A stretch of DNA of 64,000 nucleotides from Bryopsis sp. KO-2023 (GCA_030272585.1 BSYQ01000008.1:2232001-2296000), one strand, 5' to 3'; positions 19,917-30,641 are shown, counted from the stretch's first letter. Made by a program: numbers and translations. Notes: generated by a model from the sequence alone, not told the origin.

Positions 19917-21196
19917 GTTTGGGGACCGAAGACGACCCTCCACCACCGGCCCAAGGACCAATGTTCGTGCAGCAGAACTACCAGCACGTACAGCAGGTTC
20001 ACGTCGAGAACAACCAAGCCGACGTACGCATGAACCAGCTGGAGGTGGACGCGGGTCAATGGGCGGACCGGACCGTGGCCAACCTACAGGCGGCCCTCGA
20101 AGAGGTCCGGGGCCAGCTGCAACAGCAACAGGAGCACGCAGCCGCTTTGCTGGACCAGCAAGCCGAAGATCTCGACTACCGTCTCGAGGCCCAGAGGAGA
20201 GAAGCCGAAGAACGGCAGGCGGCCCTCGTAGATCAACAGGTCGCGGGTCTCGCCGAGAGATTGGAGGCACAACGCCAAGAGTATGGACAGCTCACCGCGG
20301 AACTGGAGCGCCGTCTCCAACTGAGCCAGGACCGTTTGGCCGCCAAGGCAGAAGACGATGTCAAGAACCTTGGGGCCAGGACCGAGTATCTCACACATCA
20401 GCTCAACGACAACAAGGTCGCTGTAGCTACACTCGACGTGGTTACCAAGGAGTTGGAGAAGGACAAGGACCGACTTTGGCGCGAGACAGAAGCCAAACCC
20501 AACGTGGAAGAGCTCGTCAAGTTATGGTCCAAGCAGGTGCCCACCGGACCGCAACACGTTCCCGTGTACGTTGGAACGCAGACGGTCCAGGCACCAACGG
20601 CTCCACCTTTGGTACCCGTGGTCACAACAGGGCTGACCGGTGTACCGGCCGTGCCACCAACAGTAGCCACTTCGTCAGGGCAATCTCAAGCACCGCTGGT
20701 ATCACCTATGGACGTCAACGCCGCACCTTTACCTGTGCTCCTACCCCCCAGAGGAACCGCCGACCCAGGACCCAGGTTGAACCGCAGACCAGGTCCCGTT
20801 ATTCGAGACCAAGCTACCGACCAAGGCAGACCATGGCCCGCAGCACAAGTGCCACCAGGAGCCATGCAGCAGACGAGTGGTCGGGGAGGGTTCAACTCCG
20901 GATCGGACCCATTCGCTGGGATGGGATCATACGCATCAGTGGGCCAACGAGACCCAACTGGACAGATGAACCGGCGACAAGGGGCGCACCCAGCAGGCGG
21001 CGGCGGATGCGGTGGAGGCGATGACGATGATGATGGACCAGACGGATCGAGGCGACCAGGAGGGCCAGGAGGACCCAATGGACCAGGAGGACCAGGAGGG
21101 CCAGGAGGACCGGGTGGACCAGGTGGACCAGGACCAGGTGGACCAGGCGGACCAGGAGGTCCGGGAGGACCACCAGGACCAGGAAACGGGTGGTGA
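19850..21196 (+). CDS. Gypsy element ORF2, coiled-coil gag-like protein with Gly-Pro tail
   Basis: 448 residues. Residues about 50-215 are a long Gln/Glu/Arg-rich coiled coil ([38 protein letters not shown]). A Pro-rich middle follows, and then a glycine-rich end with an Asp cluster and about 12 GGP/GPG repeats encoded by a 9-bp minisatellite (21057-21186). There is no CCHC knuckle, unusual for a gag that should bind RNA. A structural capsid-like role is inferred from position only. Confidence 0.6.
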   Translation: MDLIPYEEAPAYPDHVDEGDEMSLGTEDDPPPPAQGPMFVQQNYQHVQQVHVENNQADVRMNQLEVDAGQWADRTVANLQAALEEVRGQLQQQQEHAAALLDQQAEDLDYRLEAQRREAEERQAALVDQQVAGLAERLEAQRQEYGQLTAELERRLQLSQDRLAAKAEDDVKNLGARTEYLTHQLNDNKVAVATLDVVTKELEKDKDRLWRETEAKPNVEELVKLWSKQVPTGPQHVPVYVGTQTVQAPTAPPLVPVVTTGLTGVPAVPPTVATSSGQSQAPLVSPMDVNAAPLPVLLPPRGTADPGPRLNRRPGPVIRDQATDQGRPWPAAQVPPGAMQQTSGRGGFNSGSDPFAGMGSYASVGQRDPTGQMNRRQGAHPAGGGGCGGGDDDDDGPDGSRRPGGPGGPNGPGGPGGPGGPGGPGGPGPGGPGGPGGPGGPPGPGNGW

Positions 21197-23477
21197 TGAG
21201 GCCAGCGATCCGGGAGATCAAGGGCAAAGGGAAAAAAGAGTACGCTGGAAAGACCAGCCGGAAGAACCAAAACACAGCTCCAGTCCGCAAGACAGTCCCC
21301 AAGATACAGCAGATGTGCGGACCGGGTCACCAGGGACGGGACCCTTGAGAGGAGCCACCGACGGTCAAGGGCAAGAACAGCCCGTGGGGCCATCGGACCA
21401 CTCGGAGCGTGATGCATCACTTGAACCAAGGAGAGGTCAAGGAGCTACCGAGGTGGATGGGGAAGTGCTAGGGCAGGCACTTAGTCGGACCGGTTCTGCG
21501 ACGGCCGACAATTTTTCTTTTTTAGCTAAGACCGGCGGGGCCGGCAAGAATAGTCGTTTTACGGGGTTTGAAATAAGGGTTTTTATTAATGACGTGCCAG
21601 TAGTGGCTTATGTCGATTCGGGCAGTTGGGAAAATTACCTTTCGAAGGAAGTAGTGGAGAAAGTGGGTGTAAAGGTTTTCCCCGAACAACGGACTTTGGT
21701 TATGGCAGATGGTTCCAGGAAACAGGTTACAGGACGAGCGGACCGGTTACAGTTCCGGTCCGGATCAGTTAATTTTGTGTCCGATTTCCACTTGTTCCCT
21801 GGAATGGCATATGAAATGATATTGGGAATTCCATGGTTGGTTGCCGAAAACCCCGATTTGTGTTTTCGCACTCGGACCATTAAGGTTCGTCGGGGCCGGA
21901 GCCAACTATCATTACCATTAGCTATTTCAACTCAGCCAAAGCCAACTGAAGTCATGAGTATTGGGGGATTGGAACCGACATCCGCCACCAACGTTTGGCG
22001 AGGGATACGGTCCAACGATTGTGGAGCTTTGATGGTGGTAGTTACGGAAGTGGAGCCAGAAGACGGACATCAGAAGGACGATGTGGAGCGACTGATTCGG
22101 GAGGACACCTCTCGAAAGATTTCAAACCTACTGGAGAGCTATCGGAGAGTATTTGCCTCGGATCTGCCCAAGGGACCACCACCGGTCCGAAACGGGCACG
22201 AGTTCGAGATCAAAGTTGAGGAGGGGACGAAGCCAATCTTTCGTCCCATGTATAAGCTATCTCCGGCGGAGCTTCAGGAGGTCCGTAAACAGCTGGACTA
22301 TATGTTGGACCGGGAGTTGATCCGGCCCTCCAAGAGTCCATGGGGCGCACCGGTCCTCTTCGCTAACAAGAAGGACGGTGGCCTTCGCTTTTGCATCGAC
22401 TACCGCTGGCTCAACCAGAGGACCATCAAGAACCGCTATCCACTACCGCTACCCGAGGAGCTATTGGACCGACTACAGGGAGCTAAGGTGTTTAGCCGGT
22501 TGGACTTGCGATCCGGCTACTGGCAGATGCCGATCCGGCCTGAGGACCAGGAGAAGACAGCGTTCCGGACCCGGTACGGACACTACGAGTACAAGGTGGT
22601 GCCATTTGGGCTCACAAACGCCCCTCCGCAGTTTATGGCTATGATAAACGACCTGTTCCGGGATTTCCATGACCGGTTCATGGTCGTGTTCCTCGATGAC
22701 ATCATAGTCTACAGCAAGAACGAGGAGGAGCATGCGGAGCACCTACGCTTGGTATTGGACAAGCTAGCGGAGCACAACCTGTACGCGAAGGCATCGAAGT
22801 GTTCTATCGCCGTGAAGGAACTGGATTTTGTGGGCCATTGGATCTCGGCGAATGGAATCTCGCCGCATCGGTCCAAGGTCCAGGCGATCCGGGATTGGGA
22901 GCCGCTGACCTCTGTTCCTGAGGTCCGAAGTTTTCTGGGGATGGTTTCGTATTACCGTCGCTTCATTCGACAGTTTTCGAAGGTAGCGGCGCCGATCCAG
23001 AAGCTTGTGAAGAAGGACCAGCCATGGGAATGGGGAGCCGAGCAGAAGGCAGCTTTTGAAGCCCTGAAGGAAAGTCTGACGACGGCTCCGGTCCTGCTGA
23101 TACCGGATCCGGACAAGCCATATGTAGTTGTCACGGATGCTTCGGATTTTGCGCTGGGAGCCACATTGATGCAGGAGGCTGACGATGGACTTCAACCGGT
23201 GGCGTTCCTCAGTAGGTCCCTCAACTCGGCCGAACAGAAGTACTCGGCCTATGAAAGGGAGCTTTTGGGCATTTCCTATGCCTTGGCTCAATGGCGCCAT
23301 TATCTCGAAGGAGCGCCGAAAGGGACCACTGTCTACACGGACCACCAACCCGCTACACATTTCCTCCAGCAACGGGTCCTGTTTCGGACCCAGACCCGCT
23401 GGTTGAAAGCGGGATATTTTCAGTCTATTATGCCGAAGATCGTCTACCTCCCGGGGCAGATCCAATGTGGTGGCTGA
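21012..23477 (+). CDS. Gypsy element pol: protease, reverse transcriptase, RNase H
   Basis: The frame is +1 relative to ORF2 and overlaps its Gly-Pro repeat; an ATG is present at 21012 but the real entry may be a frameshift. Protease has the active site AYVDSGSW (about D202) and the flap-side [10 protein letters not shown] has [41 protein letters not shown] and the catalytic VVFLDDII (about D562-D563, FLDD in place of the commoner YLDD). RNase H begins [14 protein letters not shown] and contains [10 protein letters not shown] and TDHQP. The frame stops at 23475-23477 just before the VADALSR motif, which lies in the next frame, so a one-base frame break separates it from integrase. Confidence 0.85.
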   Translation: MEAMTMMMDQTDRGDQEGQEDPMDQEDQEGQEDRVDQVDQDQVDQADQEVREDHQDQETGGDEASDPGDQGQREKRVRWKDQPEEPKHSSSPQDSPQDTADVRTGSPGTGPLRGATDGQGQEQPVGPSDHSERDASLEPRRGQGATEVDGEVLGQALSRTGSATADNFSFLAKTGGAGKNSRFTGFEIRVFINDVPVVAYVDSGSWENYLSKEVVEKVGVKVFPEQRTLVMADGSRKQVTGRADRLQFRSGSVNFVSDFHLFPGMAYEMILGIPWLVAENPDLCFRTRTIKVRRGRSQLSLPLAISTQPKPTEVMSIGGLEPTSATNVWRGIRSNDCGALMVVVTEVEPEDGHQKDDVERLIREDTSRKISNLLESYRRVFASDLPKGPPPVRNGHEFEIKVEEGTKPIFRPMYKLSPAELQEVRKQLDYMLDRELIRPSKSPWGAPVLFANKKDGGLRFCIDYRWLNQRTIKNRYPLPLPEELLDRLQGAKVFSRLDLRSGYWQMPIRPEDQEKTAFRTRYGHYEYKVVPFGLTNAPPQFMAMINDLFRDFHDRFMVVFLDDIIVYSKNEEEHAEHLRLVLDKLAEHNLYAKASKCSIAVKELDFVGHWISANGISPHRSKVQAIRDWEPLTSVPEVRSFLGMVSYYRRFIRQFSKVAAPIQKLVKKDQPWEWGAEQKAAFEALKESLTTAPVLLIPDPDKPYVVVTDASDFALGATLMQEADDGLQPVAFLSRSLNSAEQKYSAYERELLGISYALAQWRHYLEGAPKGTTVYTDHQPATHFLQQRVLFRTQTRWLKAGYFQSIMPKIVYLPGQIQCGG

Positions 23478-25008
23478 TGCATTGTCACGCAAGCCTCAGC
23501 TCAAGTTGAATGCAATTTTGGAGGCCAAAATTTCGCCCGGGGAGGCGCAGGAATGGACGCAAGCGACCACTGATGACCCTACTTTGAAGCGTATTCTGGA
23601 CCAACTGGACCAAGGACGACATGTACCCGGGTATTCTCGGACCGAACCGGGAATGCTTTTATATCAAACCGAACCAGGAGTGGACCCAAAGCTAGTGGTC
23701 CCTACCACAAAACGACAAGTGGTGTTGCACGATCACCACGATGTTCCGATGGCGAGACATCCAGGAGTGGCCAGAACGGCCGAGCTCGTGAGCCGAAGAT
23801 ATTGGTGGCGCGGTTGGAGACGAACCGTGACCGACTATGTCCGCTCGTGCCCCACATGCCAAGTGATGAAGACCGAGAACGCGAAGCCCAAAGGATTGCT
23901 GAATCCGCTTCCCGTTCCGACATATAAGTGGGAACAGCTGACAACGGACCTTGTGACCGATTTGCCGAAATCGAATGGGTATACCGCTGTAGCTGTCTTT
24001 GTGGACCGGCTCACAAAAATGTGCAAGTTCGTGCCATGTACCAAGGAGGTATCGGCAAAGGAGTATGCCGAGTTGTTTCTATCCCAGGTGTTCCCTACCT
24101 CAGGGATACCTGAAGTGATCGTTTCGGATCGCGATCCACGATTCACGAGCCAGTTCTACAAGGAACTGTTCAGGCTCGTAGGAACGGATCTGCGGATGTC
24201 AACTGCTCACCATCCACAGTCGGATGGCCAGAGTGAAGTAACGATCCGGACCCTGGAGAACTTCCTTCGGCCCTATATTGAGGCCAGGCCGGAGAAGTGG
24301 AGCGACTACCTGAGCACGGCAGAATTTGCAGCGAATAACTCGATCAACGCCAGTACCAAGTACACGCCGTTCTACCTTATGTACGGCCAGCATCCGAAGG
24401 GATTGGAGTTGGACCGGCCCAAGAGTAATGTTGAGGCCGCAGAAGCCATGGTGGACCGAATGCGGGACGATTTGATGGACGCGAAGAAGAACTACCACGC
24501 CGCCCAGGAGCAAATGTGCCAAGTAGCCAACAAGAAAAGGAGGCACGTGGAGTTCCAAGTGGGCCAAGAAGTGTGCCTACGAAGTGCACATCTTCCGTTG
24601 GCCGTGACCAAGCATGTTCCAGCTAAGGTCCGAAGACGGTTCATCGGGCCATTCAAGGTGACCAAAGTGATATCACCGGTGGCCTACCGCATTGATCTAC
24701 CAGAAACATGGCGACTACATCCAACCTTCCACGTCTCCAAACTCAAGGAGTATATACGTTCCGAGGAATTCAAGAGGGACGATCCTCCAGGACCGGCTCT
24801 GGTGGACGAACTAACTGGAGCCGAGGAATTCGAAGTGGAGACGGTTCTACGATCCAAGGGAGCTGGAAAAAGAAAGAGGTACCTGGTACTATGGAAGGGT
24901 TATCCGACCCATGAGGCCACATGGGAACCGGTTGCACATCTGGAACACTGTGCAGAATTGTTAGCTGAGTTCGAAAGGAAAAACTCAGCCAAACATGGCC
25001 ATAACTGA
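23467..25008 (+). CDS. Gypsy element integrase with C-terminal chromodomain
   Basis: 513 residues, opening at [10 protein letters not shown], which normally follows RNase H in one polyprotein. The zinc-binding HHCC region includes [17 protein letters not shown] and SCPTCQVMK. The catalytic core has D in TTDLVTDLP (about 159), D in [10 protein letters not shown] (about 220) and E in [13 protein letters not shown] (about 257). [12 protein letters not shown] marks the usual linker. The chromodomain at about residues 455-508 ([11 protein letters not shown]..., [18 protein letters not shown]) has the aromatic residues for methyl-lysine binding, placing the element among chromoviruses that target heterochromatin. 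Confidence 0.87.
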   Translation: MVADALSRKPQLKLNAILEAKISPGEAQEWTQATTDDPTLKRILDQLDQGRHVPGYSRTEPGMLLYQTEPGVDPKLVVPTTKRQVVLHDHHDVPMARHPGVARTAELVSRRYWWRGWRRTVTDYVRSCPTCQVMKTENAKPKGLLNPLPVPTYKWEQLTTDLVTDLPKSNGYTAVAVFVDRLTKMCKFVPCTKEVSAKEYAELFLSQVFPTSGIPEVIVSDRDPRFTSQFYKELFRLVGTDLRMSTAHHPQSDGQSEVTIRTLENFLRPYIEARPEKWSDYLSTAEFAANNSINASTKYTPFYLMYGQHPKGLELDRPKSNVEAAEAMVDRMRDDLMDAKKNYHAAQEQMCQVANKKRRHVEFQVGQEVCLRSAHLPLAVTKHVPAKVRRRFIGPFKVTKVISPVAYRIDLPETWRLHPTFHVSKLKEYIRSEEFKRDDPPGPALVDELTGAEEFEVETVLRSKGAGKRKRYLVLWKGYPTHEATWEPVAHLEHCAELLAEFERKNSAKHGHN

Positions 25009-25321
25009 GACCGGATCGCATTGGGGCCAGCGATGGGGGAGTTGGATCCAAATGGAGACGGACCGAGAATGATCCGACCCCGGCTGGTATGGGACAGCTT
25101 TAACGGGGAAACATCATCTCAGTCCTGAGGTAACTCCCAGCTGACTACACGATCCTCGGAAGGCGTGGCTGTACAGGAGTACTGGACCGTGGAGCCGGGA
25201 ACGACGATAAAACTAAGCGCGAAGACAAGGAACCGTACACCAAGCGCACTTTGGTTTCTGTTTTCCGACTCGCTACTGCAAACCCCGACAAACATCTACT
25301 GTTCCTTCGCTCTCGTTCGAA

Positions 25322-25993
25322 ATGGCTGCACCGACTCCTGTCTCTAGCGCCCTTGATGCGTTAAATGCAGCGTTCACTGAGGAGACAAAGAGGTTACAGG
25401 CCACGGTAGCGGCACAAAAAGAAAGGATTCAGCAGCTTGAAGATGAACTAGCCGCTACAAAGGAGGCACTGGCGAACGCTAGGAAGGAAGCAGAAGGGGA
25501 CGCGCGAAAATGGGGACAGAACCGTGAGGCGGAAATGATTACAGGGATAGAGAAGGCAATAGGAGTTCTGGAAGGAACGTTGAAACAGCTGAGCGTCGCA
25601 GACGCAGAGGGAATTGATCAGATGCTCGGAAGGGAAACGGATCGAGCCAAAGAGGCAGAAGGGGGACAGTCAGAGCAACCATCTGACGAAGAAATGGATG
25701 AGCCCCCGAAATGGAAAACCACCAGACGTCGTAACAAGGTGTTGCGTCGAAGCTCCTTCATACTGGAACGCGGCTTACCTCAAGGCCGTTGGGGTGGATC
25801 CCGTTGGGAATCGACAAGCGAGAGGAACTTCACAGAGAGCGGTATCAACGGAGCAAACGCAGGAGCGGACCCAGGAGCAGCGTGGAGAGCACTCTGGAGG
25901 ATCTTCACAGCAAACTCAGACGGTTTCCGGTCCGAGAACGCGTTTGCGCAGCCGAGCAGGCACCATGCCCAAGTAAAATCTAACCCAGCCTGA
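25322..25993 (+). CDS. Gypsy element extra 3' ORF, coiled coil, unknown function
   Basis: A 223-residue frame downstream of integrase, where envelope-like genes sit in some gypsy elements. It has no signal peptide or membrane helix. Residues about 10-65 form a strong coiled coil (EETKRLQATVAAQKERIQQL, EDELAATKEALANARKEA). A Glu/Asp-rich stretch, a Lys/Arg cluster (KTTRRRNKVLRRSS) and a polar tail follow. A second gag-like or nucleic-acid-binding role is possible; nothing supports an envelope function. Confidence 0.55.
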   Translation: MAAPTPVSSALDALNAAFTEETKRLQATVAAQKERIQQLEDELAATKEALANARKEAEGDARKWGQNREAEMITGIEKAIGVLEGTLKQLSVADAEGIDQMLGRETDRAKEAEGGQSEQPSDEEMDEPPKWKTTRRRNKVLRRSSFILERGLPQGRWGGSRWESTSERNFTESGINGANAGADPGAAWRALWRIFTANSDGFRSENAFAQPSRHHAQVKSNPA

Positions 25994-26614
25994 GCATGGG
26001 TTATTTTCCTTTTTGCTGGTTATTTTCTGGTTGTTGGTTTTTGATATTTTCGACTTCGGTTTGTTTTCTTTTGGTTATGAACTTTCTGGACTGGGACCAG
26101 TTTTTTTTGATTCATATTTGCTATACCTGTTTGGATGGACCCAACAGTCAGTTTGGGATTTGTTTTATTCTGCATACCATCCATGTTCTGTGGAACCATG
26201 GGGGAGTTCTGTTTTTGATCTGGTTATGATTTTTCCTGTTTTATTGAAGTATCAATTTGGGTTATTTGGGTGTTCAGAATCAAACATTTGAGTGGATCCA
26301 GGCTGGGATCCAGAGGTTACCTTACTTTTCTTTCTAAGGTAACAGGGAACTATATCGATTTTGCAGACATTATTGGATCCAGGGGTTTCTTTTGTTTTGA
26401 TTATTGGATCCAGGGGTTTTTGTTTGGTTGTTGGATCTCAAGGTAACAGTGGTCAAGGGGACCAGTGTCGGATGGACCGCTAAGAACCTTGTTTGTTTTT
26501 GAACACAAACATTTTTGGCATGTAAAAAGGTTCGGGGTGACTTGGGTTGTGTAAACTGATCTCCTCTCATATCCGTGGTGCTCGGGACGCGCACTTGATG
26601 GGGGGGGGAGTGGT
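25994..26614 (+). other. Gypsy 3' noncoding region and polypurine tract
   Basis: T-rich sequence without a gene. A duplicated motif ATTGGATCCAGGGGTTT occurs at about 26372 and 26403. The polypurine tract GGGGGGGGGAG lies at 26600-26610, four bases before the 3' LTR. Confidence 0.6.
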
Positions 26615-27024
26615 TGATACGAATGTGGACTCTGGAACGAGTACACATTCACCTAAGTCGATCCAGTCGGACTGGATCAGCCTGGTCCGGTAATCAGTGC
26701 CTGGTTCGGTACCAGAGCCGGTCCAGCAGTACAGTCCGACTGACCCAAGTGAGAGGTGGACACGGTGGCAGTTACCGTGTCCACACAATCCAACCAACGG
26801 TCCTGAGAAGGATTTGGTCTGGATCTGTCGGTCCAGTAAACGCTGGGTCCGACAGCTCTCAACCGTTCCTTTTGCCAGGTTGTCGGTCCGGCCCCATATT
26901 TATTGGATCCGGACCGAGGTAACAATGTTCTAGAGTAAGCTTGTAAGCAAAGACTCTTATCCGTGTTTCCGTGGTTCTAGACGTAACGTCTACCACTACT
27001 CGATACTTTCCCGTGTTTTTATCA
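26615..27024 (+). repeat. 3' LTR of the gypsy element
   Basis: 410 bp, same ends as the 5' LTR, followed by the ATAAC duplication at 27025-27029. Confidence 0.9.
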
Positions 27025-27029
27025 ATAAC

Positions 27030-29677
27030 CCAACCAACTTGTTCCAATATCGGCACAATTGCGACCAAAGTGCTAATTCTAATGGATAACACCCTAATTC
27101 CCCGTACAGAACCTCCTTTGGCATATATCGAGGCAAACGGAGGATACTTCTCATAAACTGGAGATGAATTGCTTCCAACAAACGCCACTGAGAAACTGTT
27201 AGGAATGGACCCCAAATAGGGAACCCATATCCTATACTGCCCAAAACATACACCTTAAAAAGATTGTATGCTACTTTTGGATCCTCAATTTTCAGAGCAA
27301 AAAGACGCGACAAAACAAACCCCATTGCTTTCCGACACTGTGCTAAAACATAATCAATATGCGGCAAAAAAGGATGATGAGAACTTGATGATAACCGAAT
27401 TCCTAAATATGTATGGTCCTCTGAAATTGGTATAGAATGCTCATGAAAATGAAAAGAAGAAGACATAAGCTGCTGAAAAAAAACCATCATAATCGTTTTG
27501 GAAAAGTTTGAACCAATTCCCGAATATTGTTCCCATTCAATCAAAACCTGCAACACTTCCTTTACCCCAGACCAACAATGTCCTAGTATCCCTGTATCAT
27601 CTGCAAACATCATACATGGAATGGTCTCCCCACCCAAGGAAGGAGCAGCAATCCTCGAGTTCAATAAATCTTGGAGTGGCTCCTGATACAGACTATATAA
27701 AGAAGGACTTGCTGGACAACCCTGTAAAACCCCGGCCCGAAGAGGTATCGGTACCGAAGTCCCTACTGATGCCTTTATAACAAAAGAAGAATGTTCGTAT
27801 AAATACTGCCACATCTCCACATAGGCTTTTGAAAAACGAAAACAATAAAGAGTCTCCCACAAACGCCTATGTTGCACCGAATCGTACGCCTTTCGAAAAT
27901 CCAACCATAAAATAAAAAAGGGCAGACGCTGGTCCTTAGAATGAAACCAAAACAACCAAAAAAGAAAAAGATGATCATTTGGAGAAAAATCTACATGAAA
28001 TCCCGCCTGCAAATCTGAACGTAAACCGACACGACAATCTACAACCTCCATGCGACCCAATAATATATAAGAAAAAATCTTATATAGAGGAGACGTCAGG
28101 ACTATGGGCCTGTAAAATTCAGGGACAGCACGATTACCCTTACCCTTGTAAAAAGGCCGTAGAATCCCTGTTAACCAGCCCCGGGGGAATTGCTTACGAT
28201 CCCAACACACCTGGTAAAAACCTGCCAAAATCCCAATGAGACAATCCTTGGCATCTTTAAAGAGGGCCGTTGGTAACTCATCCAGTCCTGGAGCTGCATG
28301 ACGTCGTAACCGCATAATTGCCCCCAACACTTCCTCCAATGTAATGGCATGCTCCAAAATACTGGTATCCTGCACCGAAGTATGCTCAAAAAAAGAACTA
28401 AGAGACCATGAGGAGTCATGGTCCTTAGGGGAAAACAAAGAGGAATAAAAACTGACCCAATCGTCCATAGAAACCCAGTCCGGTTCAACCAAAGACTTTG
28501 GTCGAAAATGGGAAAAAAACGCCTTACGATCACTATGATATAGGCCTAACAAACGATCCCCGTATGTCTTCTGAAAATCAGATTTTTTCCCTGAACACAA
28601 TTTTTGATAATTTGACCTCAACTGTTTATACTCAGACCCATGCTTGTCCGATCTATATGTCCGCCAAACCCGCGCACGAAGAGAATAACATTCCGAATCG
28701 AACCATTGAAATCGAGAAAAAATTCTTTGAGAAGGCATCTTCCAAGCAAACGCTGGGATAGAAGAACGAATGGCAACAAGAATTTGATCCGCCATACTAT
28801 CGAGATCCATGGAAGACGAGAACAACCTTAGTAAAGAAGGGGTATGGCGTGAAAAAGAAGTACGAAAAAACCCCGACATTGCCACATTCCAAAAACACCT
28901 CGGCTTTTGAGAACGAACCCTGCCCACCGGGACATTCGACAAAGAAACCCTAACCGGTCGATGATCCGATTCAAAAGGAACCAATGTGGGGATAAACAGG
29001 GTCGGCAATAACCCCCAAATAGAACGCGAAACAATAACAAAATCAATAGTCGATTTATCCCCCCTATTATTTTCAAAAGTAAAACCTCCAGATTGATCAC
29101 CTCTAGCTCGCCCATTCAAAACTACCAACTGGAAGGACTCACACAATTGAAGCAATAGGCGTCCGTTCCGGTTAATACATGTGTCCCGATTCTGCCTATT
29201 GGGAACAAAAACCGATGAGTCCAGAGAATCACCGTAAAACCTGTTTCCCTTGCCAATCCTCGAATTAAAGTCCCCTACTAAAATAACTGGAGCACTGCTT
29301 GACACAGCAGTCAAAACCTCCTGAAATCTGTCCCACAGAGAAATGTCCCAAAAAGGTGATGAGCTTGGAGGGACATAAGTGGCCAAAACCGAAAAATGAA
29401 AAGAATAAAAAATACACTTCAAAACTATCAACCAGTGAGAAGAATAAGTGGAATCCATAGAAACTTTCAAACCTTTCGATCGCTTAATGTACACTCCTAC
29501 ACCTCCACCTCGATCCGAAATAGAGCGCTCAATCCCAAAAAAACGTGTATTACCAAAACATGGTAGAGAAGCTAAATTCCCAATATCAGACAGCGCAACA
29601 AAATGATTATTAGAAATCAACTGCAACAAATATGGCTCCTTATAAGATACAAAACCACGACAGTTCCAACATACCAA
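27030..29677 (-). CDS. LINE ORF2, endonuclease and reverse transcriptase part
   Basis: Starts MVCWNCRGF. The APE-type endonuclease shows TYVPPS, VGDFNSRIGKG, GGFTFENNRGDKSTIDFVIV and SDHRPV. The position of the usual catalytic Glu (QET/SET) reads ALSDIGNL, so that residue may be lost or replaced. RT contains YRPIVLTSPLYKIFS, LWLDFRKAYDSV, AGVLQGCPASPSL and the catalytic MMFADDTG. The frame is open for about 880 residues and is cut by the gypsy LTR. A TAG at 29707-29705 separates it from the in-frame linker upstream, so it is probably an independent ORF. Function: nicking target DNA and reverse transcribing LINE RNA. Confidence 0.82.
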
Positions 29678-29704
29678 ATTTAACAGAGGATGATGGCTTG
29701 AATC

Positions 29705-29989
29705 CTAGCGAGAAGAAAAAGAAGTGGGAAAAAGTGAGGTATGCCATGTATCCCCAGGAGACCAATCTTTCCATGTATCGCCTTCACCAGAAAATTGAAG
29801 ACGATATCCAAAACGCCAACGAACCGTAAGACCAGCTTCTCGAGCACGCCGATAAACATCGAGGGATTGTTTCCTGCGATTTTGTTGCGACGTAGTTAAA
29901 TCTGCAAACCAATCAACCTTCCAAAAGTCCTCTGGAAGGCGACGATTCCCCGGTGGCTTGGTACTGTCTGACGCTTGGACAAAACCCAT
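29705..29989 (-). CDS. Short frame between dUTPase and LINE ORF2
   Basis: 94 residues in the same frame as ORF2, ending at TAG. It has a basic, charged middle (LPEDFWKVDWFADLTTSQQN, YRRAREAGLTVRWRFGYRLQ), like the C-terminus of LINE ORF1 proteins. It begins where the dUTPase motif ends, shifted -1, so the two may once have been one ORF1 polyprotein. Confidence 0.4.
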   Translation of the reverse strand: MGFVQASDSTKPPGNRRLPEDFWKVDWFADLTTSQQNRRKQSLDVYRRAREAGLTVRWRFGYRLQFSGEGDTWKDWSPGDTWHTSLFPTSFSSR

Positions 29990-30392
29990 GAACCAAACCC
30001 ATTCGAATCTCTCACAATTGCTGATATAGTCTCCACTACTGAAATCTCCGGGGTCGAAATTTCCGCAAAAACCAATTGGGCAATCCTATCCCCTTTTCTG
30101 ACCCAATAATCATTCCCAGAAAAATTGAAAAGAACTACCTTAACGGGACCTCGATAGTCCGAATCAATAACTCCCGCCGCAACCACAAAAGAATTCCGAA
30201 CGTACAACCCTGAGCGGCTCTTTAACCAACCACAAAAACTCGAAGGGATAGCGATAGCAATCCCTGTTTCAATCACCGCTTTCCCCCACGACGGAACAGA
30301 TCGATTTTTAATACTAGATATATCATAACCCGCTGACCCCATCGTAGCTTAGGAACACTATCTTCAGACGACAAGAGCTTGACTTGAACCAT
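29985..30392 (-). pseudogene. dUTPase domain upstream of the LINE ORF2, with one frame break
   Basis: The N-terminus MVQVKLLSSEDSVPKLR is in one frame and the rest, GSAGYDISSIKN, in the next, so one base is lost or gained at the GGGG near 30340. The trimeric dUTPase motifs follow in order: GSAGYDI, KSRSGLYVRNSF, AAGVIDSDYRGPVKV, GDRIAQLVFAE and the C-terminal NGFGS in place of GGFGSTG. Length is normal at about 135 residues. The enzyme hydrolyses dUTP to dUMP and pyrophosphate and would keep uracil out of cDNA. It overlaps the end of the LINE fragment at 30365-30584. Confidence 0.72.
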
Positions 30393-30584
30393 TGGGATTG
30401 CTATTCAACAACGCCGCCCTAGCCCTTAAAAGTGTTCTTATAAGTCTTGCTACCCGGATTTGATCAGCATCGTAAAAAAGTCGCCTAAGAGATCCCCCTC
30501 CTATCAAATCTTCATCACCGAATCCAGCGTTGGTTAACGCCCGACACCAAAATAAAAAGTGTTGCTCATTCTCTAAGACCGTTA
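30365..30584 (-). pseudogene. LINE ORF2 C-terminal fragment abutting unit 2
   Basis: The minus strand reads ENEQHFLFWCRALTNAG, then LRRLFYDADQIRVARLIRTL and a stop at about 30367. The knuckle tail and the ADQ.RVAR segment match the fragment at 17818-18312. Its right end at 30584 is the exact junction with the LRR gene flank. Its stop overlaps the dUTPase start in another frame, so dUTPase may lie directly downstream of an RT gene in this subfamily. Confidence 0.5.
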
Positions 30585-30641
30585 GTGCTGATCATTCAAA
30601 GGCGGCGCTGGAGCTCTTTGGGTCCGATTGGCGGGCCCAGT

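Larger units (their letters stand above)
19026..27024 (+). mobile_element. Ty3/gypsy chromovirus LTR retrotransposon, 7,999 bp
   Basis: Two 410-bp LTRs begin TGATACGAAT and end TTTTTATCA, and the element is flanked by ATAAC (19021-19025 and 27025-27029). I see only two adjacent LTR differences (GG versus AA near 19250/26839), so the insertion is young. Between the LTRs are a primer-binding site, gag-like frames, protease-RT-RNase H, integrase with chromodomain, an extra 3' frame and a G-rich polypurine tract. It sits in the LINE ORF2 in opposite orientation. Confidence 0.92.
18313..30392 (-). mobile_element. LINE retrotransposon (endonuclease-RT), split by a gypsy element
   Basis: Reading on the minus strand: a dUTPase frame (30392-29985), a short linker frame (29989-29705), ORF2 with endonuclease and RT (29677 down to the gypsy at 27024), ORF2 C-terminus (19025-18440), a U-rich 3' UTR and a tail of ATTATG repeats ending near 18313. 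The 5' border is uncertain; it could be anywhere between 29,700 and 30,392. Removing the gypsy and one ATAAC leaves the ORF2 frame continuous, so the LINE was open when hit. Confidence 0.72.

Noticed and set aside
19654..21024. Long Arg/Gly-rich frame over the gypsy gag region
   Set aside because: It is a third-frame shadow of a G+C-rich region; the coiled-coil frame has the better protein character.
23440..23480. Programmed frameshift between RNase H and integrase in the gypsy element
   Set aside because: Ty3-type elements translate these as one polyprotein and no slippery motif is visible; a one-base mutation or read error is simpler.
25322..25993. Envelope gene
   Set aside because: No signal peptide, membrane helix or glycosylation-rich ectodomain; it is a coiled-coil protein.
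26996..27029. C-terminal residues ...LIKTRESIE as part of the LINE protein
   Set aside because: They are LTR sequence read through from the LINE; the LINE frame resumes at 19025.
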